A stretch of DNA of 60,229 nt from Chloroflexota bacterium (GCA_013388845.1 JACAEN010000024.1:1-60229); one strand, 5' to 3'. Positions 1 to 8,771 are shown, counted from the stretch's first letter. Notes: a model not told the origin generated them from the sequence alone. Numbers and translations are program-made.

Positions 1-852
1 GCGCTTCGCTTGGGCTACCGAACCACGGCCGGCCCTGAGGCGGTCGATGCTGGCACTTACTGGGTCGACTCCTGGCAGTGGAGCAGCACTCCCAACCAGT
101 CCACATTCACCATAACCGCCCTGGACGGCTGGGGGCTCATGGAAAGATGGTCTGCTCGCTACCAGATGCGCTGGAACAAGGACGCCGTCAACCCCAAGAC
201 CGTCTGGCAAATCCTCTACCAGCTTTTAGCCAGGGTCGGCATAAAGCTCACCAACACCCCGCCCAAGCCCCAGTCCTCCGCCATCAACAACTTCTACCCC
301 GACTTCACCATCAACCCTGGCACACCAGGGGATACCGCCGTCAGAAGGCTGCTATCTTTCGTCCCCGACGGCCTCGTATTCCGGGGGCAGGAAGCCTTCA
401 CCAAGAACCCCCTACCAGACGAGCAAAGCTCCTACCAATACGGCACAGACCATAAGATACTCAAGGGCGAGTATTCCCAAATCACCACCACGACCAGGGC
501 TAGAGCCATCGGACAGGACGAGAACGGCAACCGTATCGTCCAGCAGGCCTTCAGCCCCGATTTATCGGGGCTCGGCATTGACATCCTCGAACAGGTCTAC
601 GACCCCAACCTCCAGACCACCACCCGAACCCAGGAAAGGGCGGACGCTATCCTCAGAACAGAGGCTCAAAAAGCACAGGGGGGTCAAATTAACATACCCA
701 CCAACGTCGGACAGGAGCTCCTCGACGTCATCACCATCACCGACGCCCGCTGCCACATCTCCCAGGAGAATTATAGAGTCCTTGCCATCCAGACCGCCCT
801 CGACCGCCGCCAAGGAATTTATACTCAGCATCTTGTGCTCTGTGCTCAGTGA
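1..852 (+). CDS. Phage tail/baseplate-like protein, 5'-truncated by the window edge
   Basis: An open frame runs in from the window edge and stops with TGA at 850-852, so at least 283 residues of the C-terminal part are present. I do not recognise a named family with certainty. Mixed beta-type sequence, a WxxR/Y-rich N-terminal half and a C-terminal block ending in a VLAIQTALD-like strand resemble tail hub or baseplate proteins of prophages; this is an inference. Third codon positions are strongly C-rich compared with the genes to the right, which suggests foreign origin. A perfect-armed palindrome (553-572) lies in frame inside it. No phage gene follows it, so it may be the edge of a prophage or a remnant. 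Confidence 0.5.
   Translation, partial: ALRLGYRTTAGPEAVDAGTYWVDSWQWSSTPNQSTFTITALDGWGLMERWSARYQMRWNKDAVNPKTVWQILYQLLARVGIKLTNTPPKPQSSAINNFYPDFTINPGTPGDTAVRRLLSFVPDGLVFRGQEAFTKNPLPDEQSSYQYGTDHKILKGEYSQITTTTRARAIGQDENGNRIVQQAFSPDLSGLGIDILEQVYDPNLQTTTRTQERADAILRTEAQKAQGGQINIPTNVGQELLDVITITDARCHISQENYRVLAIQTALDRRQGIYTQHLVLCAQ
553..572. repeat. CCCCGAT-type palindrome inside the left-edge gene
   Basis: Nine-base arms AGCCCCGAT / ATCGGGGCT separated by TT. It is read in frame as part of the coding region. Similar palindromes occur at 2622-2636, 37809-37824, 38217-38231, 39090-39106 and 53982-53998. Confidence 0.7.
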
Positions 853-872
853 GGAATTGCTGTGAATGTCTA

Positions 873-1427
873 CTAACTAATCAGCGCTTGCTTCAGGGCA
901 TTGAGCTCTGGGGCGAAAGTCTCAAGGAGCCTCTGTCGGGCTAGTTGCCATTCGTGGGTAGCCTCGATGTTGATAGCATCTACCGCTGTTCCGGAGATTC
1001 TCAATTGGTGCAGGGTTTGCTTGTAGCTGCTTTCTAGTTCCTGTCTCGTCTTCTGTTCTGCTCCTTCATATTCCTGAACAAGCTGGCTTATTTCTTCTGC
1101 CTTTGGCTGCAATTGTGGCTCTAAGCTGCTTATCGCTTCAATGGCTCGTTTTGTGTTACTTATACCCTGGCTAGTGGTAAGCTCGATAGCCTCTAACAAA
1201 CGCTCGATGAGGGCCTGCTTGATTATCTTTCTCTTCGTTTCTTCGTGATTGTTGAGTTCGGCAGCCATGTCCAGTTGTTGGTAGCTGTCCAGCCATTTTT
1301 GTGCCAGCGCCTGACCGATTTGGCGGCACTCTTGTCTTTCTTGCTGGTCCTTTTCCTCGGGTGATAGCCTGCCCAATCTATTGGCTCTTTCTTGGGCAAT
1401 CTCCCAGGCACTCTTTAGCTCACCCAT
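873..1427 (-). CDS. Conserved hypothetical, helical coiled-coil protein
   Basis: A 184-residue protein rich in Glu, Gln, Ala and Leu, with predicted long helices almost throughout and no Cys, signal peptide or membrane segment. Heptad-like spacing around residues 60-140 suggests a coiled coil. It is convergent with the phage-like gene to its left, with only 20 bases between the stops. The start ATG at 1425-1427 has no clear ribosome-binding site. I cannot assign a function; a scaffold or filament role would be guesswork. The call as a real gene rests on clean length, consistent amino-acid composition and lack of a better frame. Confidence 0.6.
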   Translation of the reverse strand: MGELKSAWEIAQERANRLGRLSPEEKDQQERQECRQIGQALAQKWLDSYQQLDMAAELNNHEETKRKIIKQALIERLLEAIELTTSQGISNTKRAIEAISSLEPQLQPKAEEISQLVQEYEGAEQKTRQELESSYKQTLHQLRISGTAVDAINIEATHEWQLARQRLLETFAPELNALKQALIS

Positions 1428-1434
1428 ATGGCGT

Positions 1435-1535
1435 AAAATCCTAAATCCGAAACTCTAAATCCTAAACAGTGAAATCAGGAGTCAGAATCCAGTAGTCAGG
1501 ATTTAGCAATCTGAAGTTACTCGTACTGGCTACTG
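1435..1535. repeat. AT-rich CTAAATCC-type intergenic element, copy 1
   Basis: Just upstream of the reverse gene lie repeated CTAAATCC / CTCTAAATCCTAAAC words, followed by alternating CAG/CTG-type words (GTCAG, CCAGTAG, CTACTGAC) that can fold back. Related elements lie at 3096-3240, 33273-33455 and 38165-38315. The rest of the 1428-1621 gap holds a TATAAT at 1581-1586. Confidence 0.55.
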
Positions 1536-1621
1536 ACCTTCTTCCCTACATTAGATTAGCGTTAGCAGTGCATTTTAGCCTATAATATTGGTGAGGTTCA
1601 ACAAACTTTGAGGTTATAGTG

Positions 1622-2350
1622 ATGATTTATCATAGATCTGTGAAGTTAACGGAAAAATTTTATTGTTATGTATGGCAGGGCCGAGGGAATAATTGCAATG
1701 CCATTCTCTGGCCCTCGGTTTTGAGAGGTGAGCGTCCGCACGTGCTAGTTGACCCGGGGCATGTCCGGAATGAGCTTGGGGAGCCCTGTCTTGATTCGCT
1801 GGCTCAGGCTATGGAGAAGGATGGCTTCAGAGTGGAAGATATTGGTTTGGTGATGGCCACCCATAGCCATCCTGACCATATTGAAGCCACGGAATTGGTA
1901 GTGGAAAAAAGTGGTGCCTTGTTCGCTTTATCTCGTGAGGAGGATGAATTTTATCGCACGATGGGGAAGTTTTTCTTTCAAGCATTCGGCGGTAAGGAGC
2001 CCCAGGTAAATCCCTTCTTTTATCTTAAGGAGGGCGACTTGTCTCTGGGGGCTAAAGATAATAAGTTAGCGGTCAAGATTTTCTTTACCCCGGGACATTC
2101 TCCCGGTTCCATTTCTCTGTATCTAGAAGAGAATAAAATATTGATTGCTGGGGATGTGGTCTTTGCAGGCAGTATAGGCCGGACTGACTTTCCTGGTGGC
2201 AGCCCTTCCTTGCTGCGAAGGAGCATTGACGAGCTATCTCAGCTTGATGTGGAATACCTTGTTCCTGGCCATAGCACGGAAATGGGCAGCATAATCGCCG
2301 GCAAAGATAAGGTGAAGCGTAACTTTTACACAGTTAAGACGTTTATCTAA
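1622..2350 (+). CDS. MBL-fold metallo-hydrolase (glyoxalase II-like)
   Basis: A 242-residue metallo-beta-lactamase-fold hydrolase. The binuclear metal site is visible: THSHPDH at about residue 79-85 (HxHxDH), GHSPGS near 158, the aspartate in GDVVFAG near 176, and the last histidine in VPGHS near 219. This pattern is that of glyoxalase II and persulfide dioxygenase relatives; the substrate cannot be read from sequence. GTG (1619) and ATG (1622) are adjacent; ATG is preferred, with GAGGT about seven bases upstream and a TATAAT at 1581-1586 as a likely -10. Only 14 bases separate it from the next gene, so the two are probably cotranscribed. Confidence 0.85.
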   Translation: MIYHRSVKLTEKFYCYVWQGRGNNCNAILWPSVLRGERPHVLVDPGHVRNELGEPCLDSLAQAMEKDGFRVEDIGLVMATHSHPDHIEATELVVEKSGALFALSREEDEFYRTMGKFFFQAFGGKEPQVNPFFYLKEGDLSLGAKDNKLAVKIFFTPGHSPGSISLYLEENKILIAGDVVFAGSIGRTDFPGGSPSLLRRSIDELSQLDVEYLVPGHSTEMGSIIAGKDKVKRNFYTVKTFI

Positions 2351-2364
2351 AATTGGGGTTCATT

Positions 2365-3039
2365 ATGGAAACGGATGACAAAATTAGATATGCTCTGGAG
2401 CACACGGAACTAATCCGGGCACCGCAGCAAAAACTGAGCACTTTTGGCAGTTCGGTCATTGATTATTATGTTGTCACGGAGCTGGTGGGGAACCTTAGTG
2501 TGGTCAGGGATGGCAAGGTAATTGCGGAAAGGCCCAAAATTGTCACACCTGCTTACTTGGTCAATGTGGAAGGCTTTAGCGAACAAGCTAGAAGATACAT
2601 AGCTATGATGGCTCGGGAGCACCCCGATGAATCGGGAATTTTTTACCGCTATAAGAACGAACCCAAGGGGATGAATGTTGTCTCCGAGCCTATCCGGCAG
2701 GTGCTAAACAAACTCAGTTCCCAAATAGAGAAGCAGCATAATCCCTTAAGCGCCATAATCAGGGGAGTGGAGGAACTATGGGATGTATCCTTGCTCATGT
2801 TCATCTATGAGCTAACTACCAAGTCGGTTCGCACTAATATTGCCGAATTTAGTCGTCGAGGCTTTTTCGATGTAGATGCCAGTGGAGTGCCCCAGGGTGC
2901 CCGAGATTATATTGAAGAGCTTTTCGAGCAAGTAAGCCTCAACCCTTCCCGAGCTCCAGAGTTGGTGGTTGAGTTAAATCGCTGGGGTCTGTTCCCGGAG
3001 TATCAAGACCGTTTCTTTGCCCTGTTCAGAAGAAAGTGA
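2365..3039 (+). CDS. Conserved hypothetical protein
   Basis: A 224-residue soluble protein that I do not recognise. The upstream TTG (2353) is possible, but ATG 2365 is preceded by a GGGG run at suitable distance. The N-terminal half carries beta-type segments around a YYVVTELV stretch, and the C-terminal half is helical with LFEQV and EYQDRFF-like helices. No Cys cluster, signal peptide or membrane span is present. It follows the MBL-fold hydrolase in the same direction after 14 bases, suggesting one transcription unit. A CCCCGAT..ATCGGG palindrome (2622-2636) is read through in frame. Function unknown. Confidence 0.7.
   Translation: METDDKIRYALEHTELIRAPQQKLSTFGSSVIDYYVVTELVGNLSVVRDGKVIAERPKIVTPAYLVNVEGFSEQARRYIAMMAREHPDESGIFYRYKNEPKGMNVVSEPIRQVLNKLSSQIEKQHNPLSAIIRGVEELWDVSLLMFIYELTTKSVRTNIAEFSRRGFFDVDASGVPQGARDYIEELFEQVSLNPSRAPELVVELNRWGLFPEYQDRFFALFRRK
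2622..2636. repeat. CCCCGAT-type palindrome within coding sequence
   Basis: CCCGAT / ATCGGG arms around GA, translated in frame inside the hypothetical gene at 2365-3039. It belongs to the family at 553, 37809, 38217, 39090 and 53982. Confidence 0.6.
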
Positions 3040-3095
3040 GCCTGCTCTGACTTTACATAAAGTGTGCAGGGTGGTTACACGCAACACAAGGAGAT

Positions 3096-3240
3096 AAAAT
3101 CCCAAGCTCTAAATCCTAAACAAATCCCAAATCCTAATTTCAAATTTCAAAACGTTCTTTTTTGGTCATTCGAACTTGGGACTTTGATATTGTTTGAGAT
3201 TTCGAATTTCGTGCTCAGGATTTGTCATATTTGAGGTCTG
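3096..3240. repeat. AT-rich CTAAATCC-type intergenic element, copy 2
   Basis: This fills most of the 230-base gap between the hypothetical gene and the prepilin peptidase. Words such as CTCTAAATCCTAAAC, TTCAAATTTC and GAATTTCG recur in partly inverted order, ending near CAGGATTTG. No open frame of note is present. Confidence 0.6.
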
Positions 3241-3269
3241 AGGCGTGAAGGAATCCTTTCCTTCACCAG

Positions 3270-4061
3270 CTACATCAGCCCCCGGTACCATTCCAGTATA
3301 TTGCTTCCCCAGAGCAATGTTACCATAGCGGCCAGGGCCAGGAAGGGACCGAAGGGGATTGTCTCCCGACGTTTTCTCTTTTTAGCTATCACTAAAGCCA
3401 CGGCCACTATGCCGCCGAGGATAGCCCCCATAATGATGACAAGAAGAACCAGAGGGAAACCGGTGGCCAGGCCAATCAAAGCTGCCAGCTTAACATCTCC
3501 CCAGCCCATGCCGCCACGGGAGGCTATAGCAATCAAAAGGAATATAGCAAAGCCAATGCCTCCGCCGAGAGCAGCACTGGCAATTCCAGGTTTTATCACC
3601 GGGGTAAGCCAGATCTCTTGGGTAAGCCAGGACTGCGGTATTAAAGCCAGAAGCAAAGCCACAACCATGCTGGGATAGACCACTTTGTTCAGGATGAGCC
3701 CGTGCTCCAGGTCAATAACGAAAATGATAATGAATAGGCAAGCATAGAAAGCCATTACCCCCAGCTCCACACTTAAGCCGTAATGCCAGCAGAGAAGAGC
3801 GAATATCAGGCCGGTGGCCAGTTCCACCCAGAATAACCTGCGTAGTATGGCAGCCTGACAGTACCGACAACGGCCGCGCAGCCTGAGGTAGCTAAACACG
3901 GGGATGAGGTCTTTAGCCGCTAGCCTGTGCTGACAAGCTTCGCAATGAGATGGTGGAATTACAATGGACTTGTTCTGGGGCAGGCGGTCAATGCAGACAT
4001 TGAGGAAGCTGCCTACCTCTAGACCCAGAACGGCGAATACGATTATCAGAAGTATTGCCAC
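3270..4061 (-). CDS. Type IV prepilin peptidase (leader peptidase / N-methylase, PilD family)
   Basis: A 263-residue polytopic membrane aspartyl protease that would cleave type IV pilin or type II secretion pseudopilin leader peptides. The N-terminus has the GSFLNVCIDRLP block. A cytoplasmic zinc loop follows with CEAC (near residue 40) and CRYC (near 65). The two catalytic aspartates are seen in FVIDLEH (near 115) and GWGDVKL (near 187). About seven to eight hydrophobic helices are evident. Length is normal for the family. No pilin, ATPase or secretin gene is adjacent, so its substrates must be encoded elsewhere. Divergent from the DUF72 gene. Confidence 0.93.
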   Translation of the reverse strand: MAILLIIVFAVLGLEVGSFLNVCIDRLPQNKSIVIPPSHCEACQHRLAAKDLIPVFSYLRLRGRCRYCQAAILRRLFWVELATGLIFALLCWHYGLSVELGVMAFYACLFIIIFVIDLEHGLILNKVVYPSMVVALLLALIPQSWLTQEIWLTPVIKPGIASAALGGGIGFAIFLLIAIASRGGMGWGDVKLAALIGLATGFPLVLLVIIMGAILGGIVAVALVIAKKRKRRETIPFGPFLALAAMVTLLWGSNILEWYRGLM

Positions 4062-4201
4062 GGGCGTTTATTGTGGACGTATCATGGGCGAGAAGTCAAT
4101 AGTTCGAGGGTATTGTTGCCAGGCGCAGCCTCTTCTGTCATTATTTATAGAGAGTGGTCATATCTGGGAAATCAGGCGACTACAAGAATCGGGTGGGCAA
4201 T

Positions 4202-4933
4202 ATGTCGGCGAAGTATTATATTGGTTGCAGTGGCTGGCATTATGAGCACTGGCGCGGGCTTTATTACCCCGAGGAATTGCCCAAGCCGAAATGGTTGCCA
4301 TTTTACGCTCGGCAATTTACTACTGTAGAGCTGAATAACAGTTTTTATCATCTGCCTTCGGAGAAAGCATTCACTACCTGGCGGGAATCAACACCCAACA
4401 ACTTCATTTTTGCTGTTAAGGTGAGTCGATTTATCACGCACATAAAAAAGTTAAGGAATTTAGGTTCAGCGGTGGAGAACTTCATATCCCGGGCTAGTTT
4501 TTTGGGGGAAAAGCTGGGTCCTTTGCTATATCAACTGCCGCCCAGCATGAAGCGCAACGATGAGCTATTGCAGAACTTCTTGTCGTCGTTGCCGCCGAAC
4601 TATCAGCATGTAATTGAATTTCGCCACGAGTCTTGGATTGATGACGCTGTATTCGATATTTTGCGAAGATATAATGTGGGGTTGTGCGTTTTTGATATGC
4701 CGGGCTTTAGCTGCCCCGTGGTCGCTACCAGTGATTTTGCCTATGTCCGTTTCCATGGCAGCGAAGGTCTATATTCCAGTTGTTACTCTGATGAAGAGCT
4801 TTGTCAATGGGCACAAAGAATTGCTCGGCTTGGGCCGAGCATTAAAGCTGGCTATATCTATTTTAATAACGAGGCTGAGGCGTTTGCGGTCGAGAATGCT
4901 ATAACGTTGGGGAATCTCTTAAACTTACTATAG
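4202..4933 (+). CDS. DUF72 domain protein (YecE-like)
   Basis: A 243-residue DUF72/YecE-family protein, a TIM-barrel-like fold of unknown biochemical role. The hallmark start YYIGCSGWHYEHW is at residues 5-17, followed by FTTVELNNSFYHLP and, further on, EFRHESW and YVRFHG, all typical blocks of the family. The frame is open upstream to 4154, but ATG 4202 gives the family's usual N-terminus. It stands alone between the prepilin peptidase and the protease-like gene. Nothing in the context reveals its function. Confidence 0.88.
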   Translation: MSAKYYIGCSGWHYEHWRGLYYPEELPKPKWLPFYARQFTTVELNNSFYHLPSEKAFTTWRESTPNNFIFAVKVSRFITHIKKLRNLGSAVENFISRASFLGEKLGPLLYQLPPSMKRNDELLQNFLSSLPPNYQHVIEFRHESWIDDAVFDILRRYNVGLCVFDMPGFSCPVVATSDFAYVRFHGSEGLYSSCYSDEELCQWAQRIARLGPSIKAGYIYFNNEAEAFAVENAITLGNLLNLL

Positions 4934-4938
4934 TAGCA

Positions 4939-4959
4939 CTTGCGCAGTTGACGGCGTGT
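4939..4959 (+). repeat. 21-bp direct repeat, left copy, flanking the protease-like gene
   Basis: The core GCAGTTGACGG is followed by CGTGTT. The right copy lies at 6673-6693; the two match at 19 of 21 positions, differing only by C/T at two sites. They bracket the gene at 5179-6654 and its promoter. Confidence 0.7.
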
Positions 4960-5072
4960 TCTTCATGACTTAAGCTCTTGGTGTAATTATCGCTTGTCCA
5001 CCAGGAAGTATTTTCTTCGATTCTACTAGCCTTAGACAATTTCATACTACACTACTGAAAATTTCTAACTGA

Positions 5073-5102
5073 TTGACCAAACATTCGTGCTAATGTTACA
5101 AT
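5073..5102 (+). promoter_or_regulatory. Sigma-70-type promoter for the protease-like gene
   Basis: TTGACC (5073-5078) and TACAAT (5097-5102) are separated by 18 bases. Predicted transcription start is near 5109, about 70 bases before the preferred ATG at 5179. Confidence 0.55.
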
Positions 5103-5178
5103 AATCCTTCAGTTCTTGGAAAATTTAGTAATTGGGTGGGAAGAATTTAAGGACAAAAAAGGAAAAAGAGAAGAGAAA

Positions 5179-6654
5179 ATGCGACAGGTGAAAATAAAAA
5201 AGGCATTGGTAATGGCAGCAATAATATTGCTCCTGATGATACCCATATTCGGCCTGCCGTTCAGCATTCAACCAGGCGATAGCGCTACCGTAGTGCATGG
5301 TTCTAATCCGCCAAGGGTTAGCGTTTTACAAGCGAAACAGGTGATAAATGTTAAAATTCACATCGTTAGCGGCTCAAATATTACCGCAGCGAATATAACG
5401 GATTGGCTTAAACTAGCTGGCGATGTGTTGAGCTCTTTTAGTTTTAACGTGACAGCGGTTAACAACCACACAAGTTACAATCAAAGTGCGAACGTACCCA
5501 ACGTATTGAACATATGGGCCGTGCCTGCAAAGAGTTGGGGTCATGGAAACATATCAGGAATAAATGGAGAGGAAATTCAGCTGCCTCCCGGAGATTGCAC
5601 AAATATTCATATTAAGAATTCTACCCTTGCCCATGAAATCGGACACAAGTTTGGTTTAGTTCATAATATGACGGACCCAAATAATATAATGCACCCTGAT
5701 AATCAGGGAGCCCCGCCAAAATCATGTCATCGAACTGGAACAAACCTCACTGAGGAGCAGCGAGCTCAGGCAAGAAATAGCACGGCAGCAAGGGCGCATG
5801 GGGCACATGACATGGGCTCAGGGACAAGCCAATGGGACGCCCACAAAGACGTGCCTCATGATTTTATAGACTTGTCTTTTGCAGAGGTGTGGGCAACTGA
5901 TCAAAACATATATCTGACTTTTACGGTTGATAATTTTATAGCTGGAGCTGAAAGGCTTGGGTTTTACCTAGAGACTGATAACGATCCGACTACGGGCGAT
6001 CCATATGAGGGCTTAGATTATTATGCAGGTTTTGATCCAGCGTATGAGCACGTAATTTTTGAGCGGTACGACGAAGACTGGGTTCCCTTAGATCCGACGG
6101 GAATAACCTACGACTTTGCCCTCGCCTGGCATGATGCTGACCTTCCACCTATCATTGTTGGTGTACACTTGACATTACCCATCGCCATGTTAGAAAGAAA
6201 AGCAGGCGACTTACTCTCATTTAGGGCTACTGGTGAGTACGATGGATGTGTTGATAGGCTGCCTGACGAAGGATTGAGCAACATTTTGTATGTGCCGGAA
6301 GAAGTGCCAGCACATGATATAGCCATCACCAATGTTTCACCTTCTACTACCAGTGTTCGTCAAGGTGAGAGCCTAAACATAGACGTCACGGTAGCAAACC
6401 TAGGTGACTTCGACGAAACCTTCGATGTCATAGTCTACGCTAACACGACTGAAATTGGGACCCAAACAATAATCTCCTTATCAAGCGGCGATTCTACAAC
6501 CTTAACCTTCCCATGGAATACCACAGGCTTCGCCCTCGGTGAGTATACCATATCAGCTTACGCTAACCCTGCTCTAGGCGAGACAAACATAGACAATAAT
6601 GAGTATATTAACGGCACAGTGCGAATAATTCGGCGGGGGGGCTTTGGTTGTTAG
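5179..6654 (+). CDS. Secreted zincin-type metalloprotease with CARDB-like C-terminal domain
   Basis: A 491-residue exported protein. ATG 5179 starts an ideal signal peptide (MRQVKIKK then a hydrophobic run to about residue 30); an in-frame TTG at 5116 would add 21 charged residues and is less likely. The motif HEIGHKFGLVH (near residue 154-164) is the metzincin-like HExxHxxGxxH zinc site, followed by NIMHP, which resembles the Met-turn. Residues about 215-385 form a beta-rich domain with Asp-rich turns. The last ~110 residues match a CARDB/APHP-type cell-adhesion domain. The protein ends abruptly in RRGGFGC, an unusual terminal cysteine that could be a truncated sorting or anchoring tail. Codons are more A/T-rich than in neighbours. 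Confidence 0.8.
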   Translation: MRQVKIKKALVMAAIILLLMIPIFGLPFSIQPGDSATVVHGSNPPRVSVLQAKQVINVKIHIVSGSNITAANITDWLKLAGDVLSSFSFNVTAVNNHTSYNQSANVPNVLNIWAVPAKSWGHGNISGINGEEIQLPPGDCTNIHIKNSTLAHEIGHKFGLVHNMTDPNNIMHPDNQGAPPKSCHRTGTNLTEEQRAQARNSTAARAHGAHDMGSGTSQWDAHKDVPHDFIDLSFAEVWATDQNIYLTFTVDNFIAGAERLGFYLETDNDPTTGDPYEGLDYYAGFDPAYEHVIFERYDEDWVPLDPTGITYDFALAWHDADLPPIIVGVHLTLPIAMLERKAGDLLSFRATGEYDGCVDRLPDEGLSNILYVPEEVPAHDIAITNVSPSTTSVRQGESLNIDVTVANLGDFDETFDVIVYANTTEIGTQTIISLSSGDSTTLTFPWNTTGFALGEYTISAYANPALGETNIDNNEYINGTVRIIRRGGFGC

Positions 6655-6672
6655 TGGGTTAGAGATTAAGAT

Positions 6673-6693
6673 TTGTGCAGTTGACGGTGTGTT
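6673..6693 (+). repeat. 21-bp direct repeat, right copy, flanking the protease-like gene
   Basis: Same core GCAGTTGACGG, here followed by TGTGTT. It lies 19 bases after the protease stop codon, in the 141-base gap where the protease gene and uvrC converge. No clear terminator hairpin is seen in this gap. Confidence 0.7.
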
Positions 6694-6795
6694 GGAGGCC
6701 AGGTGCCAGGCTGAGGCAAGCTGACTGCCTAGCCAACTGCGTAACTCCTATATAGGTAGTTCACAATGTGACACAAATTCGTTTACAGTCCAACT

Positions 6796-8703
6796 CTATA
6801 AATATTCCTTAACCTTTTGTGCTAGAACCAGAGTTATGCCTTTTGTCTGGCGGAGCTCCTCTAAAGAAGCCTCCTTGATGACTTCAACGGAGCCGAACTT
6901 TTTGAGCAAAGCCTTCTTCCGCTTGGGCCCAATGCCCGGGATGTCGTCCAGAACAGAAGCGGTGGCTTCTCTGCGGCGCAACTTCTGGTGGTAACTTATA
7001 GCAAAGCGGTGGGCTTCATCCCGGGCTCTTTGTAGGATATGGAGGGCTGGAGAATCTTTAGCGATATAAACTGGCTGGGGGTCGCCGGGTATAAATACCT
7101 CCTCGTTTTCCTTAGCCAGGCTGACCATGGGGATGGAGTCTAGCCCTAATTCCTGCCTCACCTCCAGAGCAGCATTAAGTTGTCCCCTGCCGCCATCAAT
7201 GAGGACAAGGTCAGGGATGATTGCCCAAGTAGCCTCTCTAGCCAGACCTCGTTTGAACCTACGCCTCAATGTTTCTTGAATCATGGCATAATCGTCAGCG
7301 CCAGCCACAGTTTTGATGCGGAAGCGGCGATAATGGGCTGGTTTGGGCCAGCCTTTTTCCAGGACCACCATGCTGCCCACAGCCAGAGCGCCCTGAATAT
7401 TGGAGACATCGTAACATTCTATTCTCCGAGGCATTCGAGGCAGGCGTAGTCTGTTTTTTAGCTCTCGTAAGCCGGCGCTTATAACCTCCACCTTCATTTC
7501 TTTAGCTTGGGCTAGTTCCAAACCTCGGACGGCGTTTTCCGCGGCTGTATCTATTAGCTTTTTTTTGGCTCCCCGCTCGGGCACTTGAAGTTCTACTTTG
7601 CTCCCTCTTTGCTGTTGCAGCCATTCTGAAAGCACTTCGGACTCATTCACCGAGTGCTGGAGCAATATCAGCGGTGGGATATATGAAGCCGAGGCATAGT
7701 ATTGCTTCACAAAACTGGTCATTATTTGCCCGGGAGACTCGCCCTGCACACCTTCCATAATAAAATGGTCTTGGCCGATAAGCTTGTTATTGCGGATAGA
7801 AAGGAGCTCAACATAAGCCTCTGTTTCATTTTGGGCCAGAGCAATGACATCCTTTTCCCCTTGTAATGTGATGGCAATCTTCTGCCCCTCAATGACTTTT
7901 TCTATGCCCTTAATTTGGTCGCGCAGCAAAGCTGCTCTCTCAAACTGAAGCTGCTGCGCTGCCGCTTTCATCTTGGCGTTCAATTCCCGAAGAATAACTT
8001 CCTGCTTCCCCTGTAAAAATAAGATGACCTGGTTTATGACGTCGCGGTATTCCTGTTTTTCCACTGCCCCAATGCATGGTCCGAGACAGCGATGAATATA
8101 ATAATCGAGACAGGGCCGCTTATCTTTACCCTCGATGCGCTTGCTGCAGCTACGGAAAGGAAAGATTTTCTTTATTAACTTTAAGGTCTTGCGTACTGAG
8201 CCAGCACTGGCAAAAGGTCCAAAGTATCTAGCTCCATCTTTCTGAACCCGGCGGGTGATGTAAACACCAGGCCAATCTTTGTTAATGTCTATCTTGAGAT
8301 ACGGAAAAGTTTTGTTATCTTTAAGGCGCACATTGTAGCGCGGGGAATATTTTTTTATTATGTTGCATTCTAGGATAAGCGCCTCTTGCTCGGAATTGGT
8401 AACTATGAACTCTAAGTCCTGTATCTTTGATACTAATCGTTGAATCTTAGATGACAGGCTAGAAGGGGCGCCAAAATAACTCCGGACACGACTGTTCAAG
8501 TTAGCAGCTTTGCCAACGTAGATAACCTTATCTTCTTTGTCTTTGAACAGGTAAACTCCTGGCTTTGGGGGCAAAGCTTTTAGTTTAGCCCCAAAAAGTT
8601 GTGAGACTTTTTGAGGACCCTCGATCAATTTGATTTTAGATTCGCCGGGTTCCCACGAAGCTTGCAAGGTTTTGGTGGGTGGACTTAATTGCTCTGATTT
8701 CAC
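6796..8703 (-). CDS. uvrC: Excinuclease ABC subunit C
   Basis: A 635-residue UvrC, the dual-incision endonuclease of nucleotide-excision repair, which acts with UvrB (encoded here at 46603-48630). Domains in order: GIY-YIG nuclease (PGVYLFKDKEDKVIYVGKA, near residues 48-66), cysteine-rich stretch (CSKRIEG..CLDYY..CLGPCIG, near 185-215), UVR motif for UvrB contact (near 245-275), the RNase H-like nuclease half with CYDVSNIQG and LIDGGRGQLN, and a C-terminal tandem helix-hairpin-helix (DDIPGIGPKRKKALL). The N-terminus has about 40 residues before the GIY-YIG fold, slightly longer than usual. It is divergent from the recombinase gene. Confidence 0.97.
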   Translation of the reverse strand: MKSEQLSPPTKTLQASWEPGESKIKLIEGPQKVSQLFGAKLKALPPKPGVYLFKDKEDKVIYVGKAANLNSRVRSYFGAPSSLSSKIQRLVSKIQDLEFIVTNSEQEALILECNIIKKYSPRYNVRLKDNKTFPYLKIDINKDWPGVYITRRVQKDGARYFGPFASAGSVRKTLKLIKKIFPFRSCSKRIEGKDKRPCLDYYIHRCLGPCIGAVEKQEYRDVINQVILFLQGKQEVILRELNAKMKAAAQQLQFERAALLRDQIKGIEKVIEGQKIAITLQGEKDVIALAQNETEAYVELLSIRNNKLIGQDHFIMEGVQGESPGQIMTSFVKQYYASASYIPPLILLQHSVNESEVLSEWLQQQRGSKVELQVPERGAKKKLIDTAAENAVRGLELAQAKEMKVEVISAGLRELKNRLRLPRMPRRIECYDVSNIQGALAVGSMVVLEKGWPKPAHYRRFRIKTVAGADDYAMIQETLRRRFKRGLAREATWAIIPDLVLIDGGRGQLNAALEVRQELGLDSIPMVSLAKENEEVFIPGDPQPVYIAKDSPALHILQRARDEAHRFAISYHQKLRRREATASVLDDIPGIGPKRKKALLKKFGSVEVIKEASLEELRQTKGITLVLAQKVKEYL

Positions 8704-8727
8704 GGCAAATTTATTGTAACAGGTGGC

Positions 8728-8756
8728 TTGTAGAGAGGCAAAAGAAGTTGTATTAT
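8728..8756 (+). promoter_or_regulatory. Sigma-70-type promoter for the xer operon
   Basis: TTGTAG (8728-8733) and TATTAT (8751-8756) with a 17-base spacer. Transcription would start near 8763, only about nine bases before the ATG at 8772, giving a very short leader. Confidence 0.55.
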
Positions 8757-8771
8757 GTTAAAATAACTGCG

